Below, piece after piece: positions 1 to 8,397 of a stretch of 64,000 nt of DNA (position 1 is the first letter of the stretch; each line of letters starts with the position of its first letter). Source of the DNA: Mesorhizobium sp. J8 (GTDB taxonomy: Bacteria > Pseudomonadota > Alphaproteobacteria > Rhizobiales > Rhizobiaceae); the NCBI RefSeq assembly GCF_016591715.1, contig NZ_AP024109.1, positions 3,162,001 through 3,226,000 of the forward strand, written 5' to 3'. The position numbers and the translations under genes were made by a program. The notes beneath the pieces were generated by a model. That model was not told the DNA's origin, searched no databases, and saw nothing but the letters and a program-made list of their open reading frames with translations.

Positions 1-1836
1 TATCCGGACGGCACGGTTGATCTCTACACCTACGACAAGCTTGACCTGGTCGCTTACAAGGACCGACTGGGCAGGACATGGAGCTATACCTACGATGCGA
101 ACCGGCGCCGCACGAAGGCGACCGACCCGCTCGGCGCTCAAACGTTGTTTGGCTACGATCGCCAGGACCAACTTGCCAGCCTGACCGACTCCAAAAACAG
201 CACCACGGCATGGACGTATGACTTGCAGGGTCGCTTGTCCCTGAAGACATATGCGGACAGCAGCACCCTCACTTATGCGTACGAGAATACGACCAGTCGG
301 CTGAAGTCTGTTCTCGATGCACTAGGGCAGACCAAACAATACAACTATGCCAAGGATAACAGGCTAACTGGCATCAGCTATCTGAACGCAGTGAACCCAA
401 CACCTAACGTCAGCTTTGGCTATGACACTTATTTCCCGCGCCTTGCATCAATGACTGACGGTAGTGGTTCCACCCAGTACAGCTATTTCCCACCCTTCGC
501 CCAAGGTGCACTCCAGCTTCAGCAGGAGAATGGGCCACTGGCAAACAGCGCCATTACATATGCCTATGATGGGCTCGGAAGACCAACATCACGGACCGTC
601 GCTGGCGCTGCTGCGGAAACCTTCGGCTACGACGCCATTAGTCGCCTGACCACTCACTCGAATGACCTTGGCTCGTTTGCGCTGACATATCTTGGTGAAA
701 CGGGACAAATAACCAATCGTCAGCTTTCAAACTCGACACTGTCGACAAGCTGGAGCTATCTTCCCAATTCCGGCGATCGACGTCTGGCTCAGATCAAGAA
801 CACAGGACTGTCAGCGGGCCAGTTTTCTACCTTTGACTACACCACTAACGCTGGGAACCAAATTACGCAGATTTCGGAGACGAGCGATACTGCAGCTCTG
901 TATCCGTCAGCCAGCGCGCAATCGGCTACCTACAATAACCTCAACCAACTCACTAACTTGTCTGGGCAGGCTCTGAGCTATGACGCCAATGGGAACTTGG
1001 TGTCCGATGGCCAACGCACCTATAGCTGGGACGCTGAGGACCGGCTTGTGAGTATCACTTATCCCGTCACGCCTGGCAAGGCGACAAGCTTCTCCTATGA
1101 CGGCCTGGGGCGCCGCGTCGCCATGACCAGCAAGCCGGCCATTGGCAGCTCAGTCACAACTACCTACGTCTGGTGCGACAGTTCCCTCTGCCAAGCGCGG
1201 AACGCCGGCAACGATACCACGCGTGAATACTTGGTTGAGGGCGAGCTCGTGCCTGGCGCGTCTCCTGCTGCCTATTTTTACGGCCCTGACCAGATTGGCT
1301 CGGCACGACGCGTGTTCGCCACCTCAACCAGTGCTCCTGCTTATAGCTACGACCCTTACGGCGTTCCCCTCCAAGGCACGGGGCCGCTTACGGATGTCAA
1401 CTACGCTGGAACACTCTACAATAATGACAGCGGGCTTGGCCTAACTCTCTATCGAACCTATGATCCAGTTGCCGGGCGGTGGTTGTCCAGGGATCCAATC
1501 GGGGAGATGTCAGATCCCGCAGGAAACCTCTATGCCTATGTCGGCGGGAACCCAGTTACCTTTTCGGATCCAAGTGGTCTTTTGCCCATGTGCGGACCAG
1601 GGGCGCCGGGCCCGGCCGACCCATACTACCAGCCGGTCGCCGATATAACGGGGTTTACAAGACATGGCATAAATCAAGCAATAAATCGAACAGTAGGTCC
1701 AGCAGCTATCATGGACGCCGTAACGAACCCAATTTCGGTGACGCCGATGGCGAATGGCACTACCAGATTTACTGGAGCCGGCGCAGTCGTGGTCCTTAAC
1801 CCTCTCGGCCAAGTTGTTACCCTCTGGCCGAAATGA
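1..1836 (+). CDS. RHS-repeat polymorphic toxin, 3' part (5' end outside window)
   Basis: The frame is open from base 1, so the gene starts upstream and 611 residues are visible. YD repeats (GYDRQ, WTYDLQGRL, YAYDGLGR, SYDANGNL, YSWDAEDRL) fill the first 480 residues. The RHS-core closing signature follows, from DPIG at about base 1494 to DPSGL at about 1587. After it comes a variable C-terminal domain of about 84 residues with RHGINQAINR, a central NPISV, and the ending GAVVVLNPLGQVVTLWP. Family knowledge: the core forms a shell that encapsulates and auto-cleaves a toxin. The pattern His-x3-Gln, Arg, then beta strands resembles small RelE/BECR-type ribonuclease toxins, but that is an inference. 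The next gene is a likely cognate immunity protein 16 bp downstream. Confidence 0.9.
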   Translation, partial: YPDGTVDLYTYDKLDLVAYKDRLGRTWSYTYDANRRRTKATDPLGAQTLFGYDRQDQLASLTDSKNSTTAWTYDLQGRLSLKTYADSSTLTYAYENTTSRLKSVLDALGQTKQYNYAKDNRLTGISYLNAVNPTPNVSFGYDTYFPRLASMTDGSGSTQYSYFPPFAQGALQLQQENGPLANSAITYAYDGLGRPTSRTVAGAAAETFGYDAISRLTTHSNDLGSFALTYLGETGQITNRQLSNSTLSTSWSYLPNSGDRRLAQIKNTGLSAGQFSTFDYTTNAGNQITQISETSDTAALYPSASAQSATYNNLNQLTNLSGQALSYDANGNLVSDGQRTYSWDAEDRLVSITYPVTPGKATSFSYDGLGRRVAMTSKPAIGSSVTTTYVWCDSSLCQARNAGNDTTREYLVEGELVPGASPAAYFYGPDQIGSARRVFATSTSAPAYSYDPYGVPLQGTGPLTDVNYAGTLYNNDSGLGLTLYRTYDPVAGRWLSRDPIGEMSDPAGNLYAYVGGNPVTFSDPSGLLPMCGPGAPGPADPYYQPVADITGFTRHGINQAINRTVGPAAIMDAVTNPISVTPMANGTTRFTGAGAVVVLNPLGQVVTLWPK

Positions 1837-1852
1837 CAAATTATGGTAAACG

Positions 1853-2122
1853 ATGATGAGTATCAAATTAATGGGAGCGGCAATCCGCGCAATCCTACTA
1901 TCGGATTGGGACCCGTTACTGGTCAGAGATGTGTCGGTGGCGCAGGACGAGTATGACGCCTATGTAGGGCCGCTCATCGGCCTTATTGAACGTAAAGCAC
2001 CGGTTAGTGCGGTTCGCGACTACTTGCTAGAGGTTGAAAGAGGTTCAATGGGATTGATCGGCGATGAGAAGCGCGCCTTGGCTGTGGCAGGTCTGCTCAC
2101 AGAGCTAAAGGAAGCATCTTGA
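1853..2122 (+). CDS. Probable immunity protein (DUF1871-like) for the RHS toxin
   Basis: An 89-residue protein directly behind the RHS gene on the same strand. It contains ILLSDWDPLLV followed by AQDEYDAYVGPLIGLI, the WDP...DEYD-Y signature I associate with the DUF1871 family, members of which occur as immunity proteins in polymorphic toxin loci. There is no signal peptide or membrane segment, so it probably acts in the cytoplasm by binding the toxin. Two consecutive ATG codons (1853, 1856) are possible starts and neither has a strong ribosome binding site. The role is inferred from position and motif. Confidence 0.7.
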   Translation: MMSIKLMGAAIRAILLSDWDPLLVRDVSVAQDEYDAYVGPLIGLIERKAPVSAVRDYLLEVERGSMGLIGDEKRALAVAGLLTELKEAS

Positions 2123-2330
2123 TCAGTATGTATCCTGTCTGAAAGTCAGAAACGCGCCCGTATCGTTGAAAAGTCAAATTGCGCTCCGGAATGGATGGCG
2201 CTTTCGGAACAGGCTTGGACTTCCGTCTTACCTGGACTCTCAGTTCCCGTCTTACGGTCCTCTGCAGCTTGCCGTAAGGGCGTGGTGTGAAGATGCTCCG
2301 GCCGTGTCCGTGTAGGTCATTTGCCACATA

Positions 2331-2582
2331 TCATTTGCCGTCCAGCCGACGGGAAAGCCGGACGCCTGGTCCCCCTCCATTCTCTGAAATGAATTCGATT
2401 CCTGCCTCCTCTAATGCCTTAGCCAGGGCTTCGAGCGTCGTTTGTCTGGGAATCGTTTGAGAGCTCTCAATTCTGGCAAGTGTACGCACTGTCAGACCGG
2501 AGGCGCTTGCCAAGTCCTCTCTTGTCCAATCGATTAATGCCCGTGCTGCTCGGAGTTGCTGGGGCAATATGTCCTTTTTCAT
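2331..2582 (-). CDS. XRE-family helix-turn-helix regulator
   Basis: An 83-residue DNA-binding protein. Residues about 6-62 form a Cro/CI-type HTH (LRAARALIDWTREDLASASG, then VRTLARIESSQTIP). The tail GGGPGVRLSRR is common in small rhizobial XRE proteins. The frame stays open upstream to 2744, but the conserved N-terminus MKKDILPQQLRAAR points to the ATG at 2582, with 2591 as alternative. A perfect 5-bp dyad lies 20 bp upstream and probably mediates autoregulation. It is divergent from the gene starting at 2704. Confidence 0.75.
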   Translation of the reverse strand: MKKDILPQQLRAARALIDWTREDLASASGLTVRTLARIESSQTIPRQTTLEALAKALEEAGIEFISENGGGPGVRLSRRLDGK

Positions 2583-2601
2583 GACATTCATCTTGTAAAA
2601 A

Positions 2602-2616
2602 GTCACAAAAAGTGAC
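2602..2616. promoter_or_regulatory. Dyad GTCAC-N5-GTGAC, probable operator of the XRE regulator
   Basis: The sequence GTCACAAAAAGTGAC is a perfect 5-bp inverted repeat with an all-A spacer, lying in the divergent gap just upstream of the regulator's start. Position and symmetry fit a binding site for the HTH protein. Binding is inferred. Confidence 0.5.
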
Positions 2617-2703
2617 ATGACTGGAGGGCGACTAACGCGGCCGCACAGGTGCTCGGTACACCAGTGCGGCCTGACCACGCCTAAGCTTCTGGGAGCTCGG
2701 ATC

Positions 2704-3294
2704 ATGGCTGATTCCGACAATACCACGACTTTGCCTTCCGTCACGCAGCAGAGAAGCGACGACCGGGCGGCAAACAGATGCGGTCAATTCGACGACGCAG
2801 ACCCGGCTTTTGCGCTGCTACGAGACTGGTTGCGGGCCCAGCATGTCTCGCGGGTTCTCTGCCGGCTCCAGCAACGGCTGGAAACGCGTATTCTCAGAGC
2901 CGGCTGTGCGCCGCCGATGGACGTGAAGGCCGGCTATTCGATCGCCTACCAGGCGGAAGTGGAGGCCGCGACAGCGGCTTTGAAGGTTCAAGATAGGCTT
3001 CCGCGCACGCCTGCACACTCACTTCTCGGCGTCGTTGCCAAGCTGGAGATAATTGTCGGCGCGGATCGCGACATCGACGACCCGACAGATTTTCCCTGGC
3101 CACACATCGAATCGATCCTGCGTGATCTGAAGGAAGTCGCCGGGAGCGTGCCACTTGAGGGGCCCGACCGATCTATCGTTCAGGCGGATTGTCGGCGGTA
3201 TCAAGCCATAGCCGCCGATCTGACCGGTCTCGGAAAGGACGCCGCTGATCTTCCGCTTGTCGGGTACCGGGCATTGGTGTCCGACAGAGAGTAG
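2704..3294 (+). CDS. Hypothetical protein
   Basis: A 196-residue soluble protein of no recognised family, largely helical. The ATG at 2704 begins MADSDNTTTLPS; the open frame before it (from 2617) overlaps the operator region and is low-complexity, so I did not use it. It is divergent from the XRE regulator and precedes two genes that end in a serine recombinase, suggesting one small integrative module. No function can be assigned. Confidence 0.6.
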   Translation: MADSDNTTTLPSVTQQRSDDRAANRCGQFDDADPAFALLRDWLRAQHVSRVLCRLQQRLETRILRAGCAPPMDVKAGYSIAYQAEVEAATAALKVQDRLPRTPAHSLLGVVAKLEIIVGADRDIDDPTDFPWPHIESILRDLKEVAGSVPLEGPDRSIVQADCRRYQAIAADLTGLGKDAADLPLVGYRALVSDRE

Positions 3295-3386
3295 AAAGGG
3301 ATACGTGGGCGCACATAACGGCCATTCGGCGCTGAGGCGATTTCCGCCATCTTTGTCCCGATGCAGATATTCTCGGGACAGAAACG

Positions 3387-3614
3387 GTGAAGGCGGCGCG
3401 TCCTGCAAAACGCGCAGTCAGACGCGACGCGGAGGCCGATCTGTTTTCACGGCGGCGCGTCGTTGACGAGGCGTTCCTGGAACGAACGGCCCGCTTGTTT
3501 GAGGCTCGCATGGGGAGGTCGCTCTCAACGGAGGATGCAAGGCAAATCGTCGACAACATCGGCGGCTTCTTCCGCATCCTTGCCGAATGGGAACGGATTG
3601 ACCGGGGCAAATAG
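3387..3614 (+). CDS. Small hypothetical protein upstream of serine recombinase
   Basis: A 75-residue basic protein starting with GTG (MKAARPAKRAVRRDAEADLF). The centre ARMGRSLSTEDARQIVDNIGGFF is amphipathic and helical. Its place 66 bp before the recombinase suggests a recombination-accessory or regulatory protein. That is position only; no family is recognised. Confidence 0.5.
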   Translation: MKAARPAKRAVRRDAEADLFSRRRVVDEAFLERTARLFEARMGRSLSTEDARQIVDNIGGFFRILAEWERIDRGK

Positions 3615-3680
3615 CTGGCGATTCATGGTCACCTGACGGCCCTCGCGTTTGCGACCGTAATGAACGAGGAGGTGCCGCAG

Positions 3681-5270
3681 ATGAACCAGCGCGTTGGACG
3701 CATCGCCAAGCCCGCAGGCCTTGTAAAGGCGCTGCTCTACGCGCGCGTCTCTTCCAAGGAGCAGGAGAAGGAAGGCTTTTCCATCCCAGCGCAATGCAAG
3801 CTGCTGCGCGACTACGCCCTGCAACATCGGTTCGACGTCGTGCAGGAGTTTATCGATGTCGAGACGGCCAAGACCAGTGGCCGGACAAACTTCACCGAGA
3901 TGGTCAAATACCTGCGAAAGCACCCCGGCATTCGAAGCGTCCTGGTCGAGAAGACCGACCGGCTCTATCGCAACCTGAAGGACTGGGTGACTCTCGATGA
4001 ACTGGATATAGAAATCCACCTTGCCAAGGAAGGTGTGACGCTATCGCGGGACTCGCGCTCATCTGAAAAGTTCATGCACGGCATCAAGGTCTTGATGGCC
4101 AAGAACTATATCGACAACCTGTCGGAAGAAGCGCGGAAAGGGCAGACGGAGAAGGCGGAGCAGGGCATCTGGCCTACCAAGGCTCCGCTGGGCTATATCA
4201 ACACCACGGGCAAGGATGGCAGAAAGGTTATCGAGCCGCATCCTGAACTGGCTCAAGTCGTCACACAGCTGTTCGAGCGCTACGCAACTGGACAGTATTC
4301 ACTCAAGGCCCTGGCCAAGGCAGCCCATGGCGATGGGTTGATCTATCCCACGAGCGGCAATCCGGTTCCGGTCAGCACGGTGCATACGATCCTCCGCAAT
4401 CGCCTCTATACGGGGCTGTTCCAGTGGAACGGCAAATTGCACCGGGGCAAGCACGAACCGCTCGTATCGATCGAGCTATGGGAGCGGGTCCAGGGCATCC
4501 TGACGGGTCGCAATGCGGTGCCGACGCACCCGATAGGAAACGAGTTCGCCTTCACCGGCCTGATCACCTGCACCGAATGCGGCTGCGCAATCGTGGCGGA
4601 GATCAAGAAGGGCAAATATGTCTACTATCACTGCACGGGGCATACCAACAAAGGCCGGGGCGGGTACGGTGATTGCCGCCGCAAATATGTCCGCGAGGAA
4701 GTGCTCGATCAGGCCTTCGCCAACTTGCTTGACCGCTTGCATTTCGACGAAGAGATACTGGAATGGGTAAAAGCAGCCCTCGTGGCCAGCCATGCCGACG
4801 AGCGCCGCGAGCACGAGCAGGCGATCCACCGTTGCCAAGTCGAGTACAAGCGGCTCGAGGACCGGCTGCATGCCATGTATCTCGACAAGCTCGATGGCCG
4901 CATCGACAACGCCTTCTACGACCGGATGTCGGCACAGTGGCGAACCGAACAGACGCGGCTGCTTCGCGAGATAGAGCGCCATGGCAGCGCCGAAGAATCA
5001 TACATGGAGGACGGCATCCGGTTGTTGGAGCTGGCGCGCAACGCTAGCCGAATGTTTGCAAAACAGCCTGCGCAGGAGAAAAAGCGGCTCTTGAATCTTG
5101 TGCTGTCGAACTGCCACTGGGACCAAGGCGAGGTTCACGCGGTCTTCCGGCAACCGTTTGATCTGCTTGCGGAAACGGTCGCTTCTGGAGCGGCGATAGG
5201 CACACAGCGGAGCGATTTATCAACAGGGAGTCCAGTTTGGCTGGGGAACCTGGATTCGAACCAGGACTAA
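3681..5270 (+). CDS. Large serine recombinase (site-specific integrase/resolvase)
   Basis: A 529-residue large serine recombinase. The N-terminal resolvase domain starts LLYARVSSKEQEKEGFS with the nucleophilic Ser at residue 24. A Recombinase domain follows (KAPLGYINT, TVHTILRNRLYTGLF), then a zinc ribbon (LITCTECGCAIVAEIKKGKYVYYHCTG) and a coiled coil. The ATG at 3681 is chosen because GAGGAGG lies 8 bp before it; the ATG at 3660 has no such site. The final residues WLGNLDSNQ are encoded by the antisense of a tRNA-Gln 3' end, so the present stop codon lies inside the tRNA gene. This suggests the reading frame was completed by insertion at the tRNA, or that its true C-terminus was replaced. 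Confidence 0.9.
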   Translation: MNQRVGRIAKPAGLVKALLYARVSSKEQEKEGFSIPAQCKLLRDYALQHRFDVVQEFIDVETAKTSGRTNFTEMVKYLRKHPGIRSVLVEKTDRLYRNLKDWVTLDELDIEIHLAKEGVTLSRDSRSSEKFMHGIKVLMAKNYIDNLSEEARKGQTEKAEQGIWPTKAPLGYINTTGKDGRKVIEPHPELAQVVTQLFERYATGQYSLKALAKAAHGDGLIYPTSGNPVPVSTVHTILRNRLYTGLFQWNGKLHRGKHEPLVSIELWERVQGILTGRNAVPTHPIGNEFAFTGLITCTECGCAIVAEIKKGKYVYYHCTGHTNKGRGGYGDCRRKYVREEVLDQAFANLLDRLHFDEEILEWVKAALVASHADERREHEQAIHRCQVEYKRLEDRLHAMYLDKLDGRIDNAFYDRMSAQWRTEQTRLLREIERHGSAEESYMEDGIRLLELARNASRMFAKQPAQEKKRLLNLVLSNCHWDQGEVHAVFRQPFDLLAETVASGAAIGTQRSDLSTGSPVWLGNLDSNQD

Positions 5271-5311
5271 CGGAGTCAGAGTCCGTGGGTCTACCGTTAA
5301 CCTATTCCCCA
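5238..5311 (-). tRNA. tRNA-Gln (anticodon CUG)
   Basis: On the minus strand the acceptor stem TGGGGAA pairs with TTCCCCA, the T arm contains GGTTCGAATCC, and the anticodon stem ACGGA/TCCGT encloses the loop CTCTGAC with anticodon CTG. CCA is encoded at 5240-5238, giving 74 nt including CCA. It is flanked on its 3' side by the serine recombinase, which overlaps it by 33 bp, and on its 5' side by the tyrosine integrase gene. Its upstream flank is only about 45 bp long and holds a terminator-like hairpin, so no separate tRNA promoter is evident. Confidence 0.93.
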
Positions 5312-5335
5312 AAAAGCCTTTGATATCAAGGCTTT
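5306..5335 (-). terminator. Rho-independent terminator behind integrase
   Basis: An 8-bp perfect stem AAAGCCTT/AAGGCTTT (5335-5328 and 5320-5313) with a 7-nt loop is followed on the minus strand by a T-rich run that merges into the first bases of tRNA-Gln. It fits transcription termination after the integrase gene. Confidence 0.6.
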
Positions 5336-5356
5336 GGCCGAACGAGCGAAAAGCGG

Positions 5357-6439
5357 TTAGACACTTTTCTTGCGGGAGTTAGACAAAACCCGTTCTCGTT
5401 TCGAGCCGGCTTGTATCACATTCGCCATGTCGATCAAGACCCCTGATACGTCCGCGCTCGAAGAATAATGCTCGGCCATCTCGATCGTTTCCTGGCCAAG
5501 GAAATTCTTGATGTCCTCAAGCCTGTATCCTTGTTCCCGCAGGTCGGTTGCCACCGAATGCCGAAGGCCATGCATCGTCAAGCCTTTGTTGGCGAGCCCT
5601 CGCGCCACGCAATCGTCGAAGAATTTTCCGATCGATGCGGAAAAGCCCATCTCCGTCCAAGGCTTCTTGTGCGAATTGAGGCAGAGCATCGTGACGTCAA
5701 TCTCTGAAACAGGCCATGCCTCCAGCGCTTCGTCCAGAATCTTGCGCAGCTCGCCTAACGCCGGCAGCTTCATGATTTTGCCGTTCTTCGACGCTCGGAA
5801 GGAGATATAGCCGTCCCGATAAGCCATTCGCGGCAGCCGCAGGATGTCGCCGCGTCGCATGCCCAGGAATCGGGCGAGCGCGATTGGAACCTTGTAGTGG
5901 AGCGGAGCGGCGGCCAGCACGTTCACGCGCTCCATCTTCGTCCACGGGCGATTCTCTTTGCGCCGGTCCTTTGCGATCTTCGCCTTTTCCAGCTCAAGGC
6001 AGGGATTGGATGTCACCAGGCCATATTCCTTGCCGTGCTTGAAGGCCGATGACAGCATGGCCATCATATGGTTGGTAAAGGCGCCACGCCGCTTCTTCAC
6101 GGTCTTGTCGCGCAGCTTGGCCATGAACGCAGTGTCGATCAGGGCAAAAGGTGTGCCCGAGATCGGCTTCAGATGGTCCATGTACTTTTGGTAATCGGAC
6201 TGCGTGCGCGGGGCGAGATCGGTGAACTTCGGTGACTTCTTGTAGCTTTCGAGCAGCGCGCCGAGCGTGCCGGATTGTGCGGTCTTTGGCGCTTGCAGCT
6301 TGTCGAGACGGTCGACCTCAGCGGCCAAAGCCTGGCCAGTCAGCTTCGGATCGATCGGCGTTCCGCTTTTGCGGTGGTAGACGCGCTCGATGCCGAGCCG
6401 GTCCTTGTAGCGTTTCAAACCTGTAATCTTAATTCTCAT
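5357..6439 (-). CDS. int: Tyrosine-type site-specific integrase
   Basis: A 360-residue phage integrase. An N-terminal SAM-like core-binding domain (LGALLESYKKSPKF onward) precedes the catalytic domain: Arg195 in LGMRRGDIL, His290 and Arg293 in HGLRHSVATDL, Gln315 in FLGQ at the usual His/Trp position, and nucleophile Tyr325 in AEHYSSS. The ATG at 6439 gives the usual phage-integrase N-terminus (MRIKITGLKRYKD) and overlaps the excisionase-like gene by 11 bp, implying co-translation. It is last in a leftward operon started by the 8.4-kb promoter and is followed by a terminator and tRNA-Gln. It lies on the 5' side of the tRNA, the opposite of the usual arrangement. Confidence 0.93.
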   Translation of the reverse strand: MRIKITGLKRYKDRLGIERVYHRKSGTPIDPKLTGQALAAEVDRLDKLQAPKTAQSGTLGALLESYKKSPKFTDLAPRTQSDYQKYMDHLKPISGTPFALIDTAFMAKLRDKTVKKRRGAFTNHMMAMLSSAFKHGKEYGLVTSNPCLELEKAKIAKDRRKENRPWTKMERVNVLAAAPLHYKVPIALARFLGMRRGDILRLPRMAYRDGYISFRASKNGKIMKLPALGELRKILDEALEAWPVSEIDVTMLCLNSHKKPWTEMGFSASIGKFFDDCVARGLANKGLTMHGLRHSVATDLREQGYRLEDIKNFLGQETIEMAEHYSSSADVSGVLIDMANVIQAGSKRERVLSNSRKKSV

Positions 6440-6650
6440 CGAGCAACCCCAGCCATTCGTCTCCCGTTGCCGGCTCCGATTGGTTCCGGCCGTCCAGCCA
6501 CCTATCAAGCGCGCGCACGTCATACCGAACCAGGCTGCCGATCCTGGTCGGCGAAACCCGAACATGTGTCCTCAGCCATTCAACCGACTTGCCGCCGCAA
6601 TATTCGGCGGCCTCGGCGGCAGAGAGCATGCGTTTCGAGGGCAAGGGCAC
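6429..6650 (-). CDS. xis: Excisionase-like small DNA-binding protein
   Basis: A protein of about 73 residues with a MerR/AlpA-type winged-helix core: LSAAEAAEYCG, then VEWLRTHVRV, SLVRYDVRALDRWLDGR. Such proteins sit directly before int and bend attachment sites for excision. The GTG at 6650 is chosen because GGAGA lies upstream and it clears the preceding stop at 6667; an ATG at 6629 is an alternative. The frame also extends to 6722, but that part lies inside the HD gene. Confidence 0.7.
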   Translation of the reverse strand: MPLPSKRMLSAAEAAEYCGGKSVEWLRTHVRVSPTRIGSLVRYDVRALDRWLDGRNQSEPATGDEWLGLLDEN

Positions 6651-6666
6651 TGCGCGCTGTCTCCGT

Positions 6667-7356
6667 TCAACCGGCTCGCGCCGCGATGCCGAGATAGCGC
6701 TGCAGACGTTCGATGAAGGCAAGCTCTGCCTTCATGGCGCCCCATGGCACGATGGCGCCAACCAGCTTCGGCGGTGGCAGCGCTACGCGCGGCAGGCATG
6801 CGCTTCGGGAGCTGGCGCCGAACAGAGCCGCGGCCTCCGCGACCAGCATGCGATCGTCCATTTCGCGAATCTGACCAGCGTACCGACACACAGCGTTGAT
6901 GTCGGGCAGACCGGCCGCCTGGTAGATCGCCACGTCGATGCTACGCTTGACCGAGGCGAGCGCGCGGTGCGCCAGCCTATCGACAAAGTCTGCGTCTCCC
7001 AGTCCGGCCTCGGCCGCCAGCCTTGCGATATGAAGCTGTATGAGGTCGACCGCCGGCCTGGTGATGTCGCCCAGCGCATATTCGTGCCCGTCATGCAGGA
7101 GGAAGTAGCCCGCGGCGACGCCGTCGCCGGTCTCCCGGTACAGGGCATCGGAGCCCATCACGGAATGCTGTGCCACCGAATAGGCCGGGCAACGGTAGAG
7201 CCCATTGAACCGCGCGAGCTTGGACAGCGTGTTGGCCATGTCGGCAAAGCTGATGTCGGTTGGTTTGGGATCGACCAGGTCGAAAGCGGATCCGTCCGGC
7301 TTGAAGGTCGGGATCACACTTGCCGTGCGGACGCGCCTTGCTTGCTCCGGCATCAT
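6667..7356 (-). CDS. Phage HD-domain phosphohydrolase (YfbR/nucleotidase-like)
   Basis: A 229-residue HD-superfamily protein. It has CPAYSVAQHSVMGSD (first metal His), YFLLHDGHEYALGDITRP (HD pair) and a following helical domain, the pattern of phage and bacterial 5'-deoxynucleotidase-like hydrolases. It may adjust nucleotide pools during phage growth; the substrate is inferred only from family. Start ATG-ATG at 7356/7353 overlaps the stop of the upstream gene (ATGA), so the pair is translationally coupled. It belongs to the leftward int operon. Confidence 0.8.
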   Translation of the reverse strand: MMPEQARRVRTASVIPTFKPDGSAFDLVDPKPTDISFADMANTLSKLARFNGLYRCPAYSVAQHSVMGSDALYRETGDGVAAGYFLLHDGHEYALGDITRPAVDLIQLHIARLAAEAGLGDADFVDRLAHRALASVKRSIDVAIYQAAGLPDINAVCRYAGQIREMDDRMLVAEAAALFGASSRSACLPRVALPPPKLVGAIVPWGAMKAELAFIERLQRYLGIAARAG

Positions 7357-7868
7357 TGCGTCACCTGCGGCATGGCGGCCTCCACCGCGTGCAGAACGCT
7401 GTTCCGGATGGCGGGGAAGATTGGCAAGGACTCCAGGTAGCTCGACAGCACCGCCATGCAGCGTTCGCGCTGACCGGGCCACGGGTCGAGCAGGAAGGCG
7501 CCCCTGGCGGCACAGTACTCGCCCCAGGCCTGGATCAGTCCTCGCGTAGGTTCCGCGTCCGCCGGGAGTGGCAGGCGGTTGGGTGCCGCATGCCTAGCCT
7601 TCTCGATCATGTCCTCGAGCAGATCAGGGCGAAAGGTTAGTTGCTTGGTGCTCGTCAGCACCGCCATCCTTGCCGCATTGTCGCGGAATTCGACTATTTC
7701 GGAGCTGGTAAAACCCGCCCGGATGAGATCTTCGGCCTTCACCCCGCCGCTGACAGCGTAGAGGTCTCGCATGGCTTCGGACATTTCAAGGCAGCGCGGG
7801 TGCGTTTCGACAAATGCATCAGGGAAGGCTGGGCGGTTGTGCGACGAGGGTCTGCTGATTTGCTGCAA
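7353..7868 (-). CDS. Hypothetical phage protein, first gene of int operon
   Basis: A 171-residue protein without a recognised domain, mostly helical (EMSEAMRDLYAVSGGVKAED, RAGFTSSEIVEFRDNAARM, WGEYCAARGAFLLDPW). The TTG at 7868 is chosen because AAGGAG lies 7 bp upstream; the longer open frame to 8081 lacks a binding site and is antisense to a secreted-protein gene. It overlaps the HD hydrolase start. Its function is unknown. Confidence 0.7.
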   Translation of the reverse strand: MQQISRPSSHNRPAFPDAFVETHPRCLEMSEAMRDLYAVSGGVKAEDLIRAGFTSSEIVEFRDNAARMAVLTSTKQLTFRPDLLEDMIEKARHAAPNRLPLPADAEPTRGLIQAWGEYCAARGAFLLDPWPGQRERCMAVLSSYLESLPIFPAIRNSVLHAVEAAMPQVTQ

Positions 7869-8023
7869 AGTCGTTCTCCTTGTGAGGTTCGTCAGATGGC
7901 GCCCACCGTGACGGCGGCGCAGAACAGAAGGGCGGCGATGAAGGCTGCATATGGGAGCCTGTTCGCGAGCGCTGTGGCGTTGTGATAGCTTGCCGGACGC
8001 GAGGCTGAAGCAGGGGGGATTGA

Positions 8024-8371
8024 GTGAGGAAAGTGGTTTGGGCTGCCGCGATAATTTGGTGCGCCGTCGCGGGGCAGGCATTCGCCTATAGCGACAGGCA
8101 GATGGCAGTCATATCCCATCTCGGGCAGGCTATCGCCGGTACGAAGATCTGTTCGAAGTTGGAAATTAGCCAAGGCGAAGTGGCCGTGATGATCACCGCC
8201 TACAAGGTTGACCTTGGCGACCCCACCGTCGCGGCGGTCATTCGCAGCAAGGTCGACGAGACCGTCAGTGCCTGGGCCGGTAAAGGCGAGGACCTGGCTT
8301 GCGCAGGGGCGCTCATCCTCTACGGCCCGAGCGGTTCCAACGTTCCAGGGTTGCTGCGCATCAAGGACTGA
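8024..8371 (+). CDS. Small secreted/periplasmic protein, hypothetical
   Basis: A 115-residue protein starting with GTG behind AGGGGGGATTGAG. It has a signal peptide (KVVWAAAIIWCAVAGQAFA, probable cleavage after AFA) and a mature part with two cysteines (KICSKLE, DLACAGA) that may form a disulfide. It faces the int operon, and the leftward promoter at 8.4 kb would transcribe through it in antisense. It could be a lysogen-expressed cargo gene. No family is recognised. Confidence 0.65.
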   Translation: MRKVVWAAAIIWCAVAGQAFAYSDRQMAVISHLGQAIAGTKICSKLEISQGEVAVMITAYKVDLGDPTVAAVIRSKVDETVSAWAGKGEDLACAGALILYGPSGSNVPGLLRIKD

Positions 8372-8397
8372 TTTCATCTGCCTACTCCGATACTGAT

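Noticed and set aside
2097..2327. 76-codon minus-strand frame between the immunity gene and the XRE regulator
   Set aside because: Arg/Lys-rich, no ribosome site, no domain, and it overlaps the end of the immunity gene.
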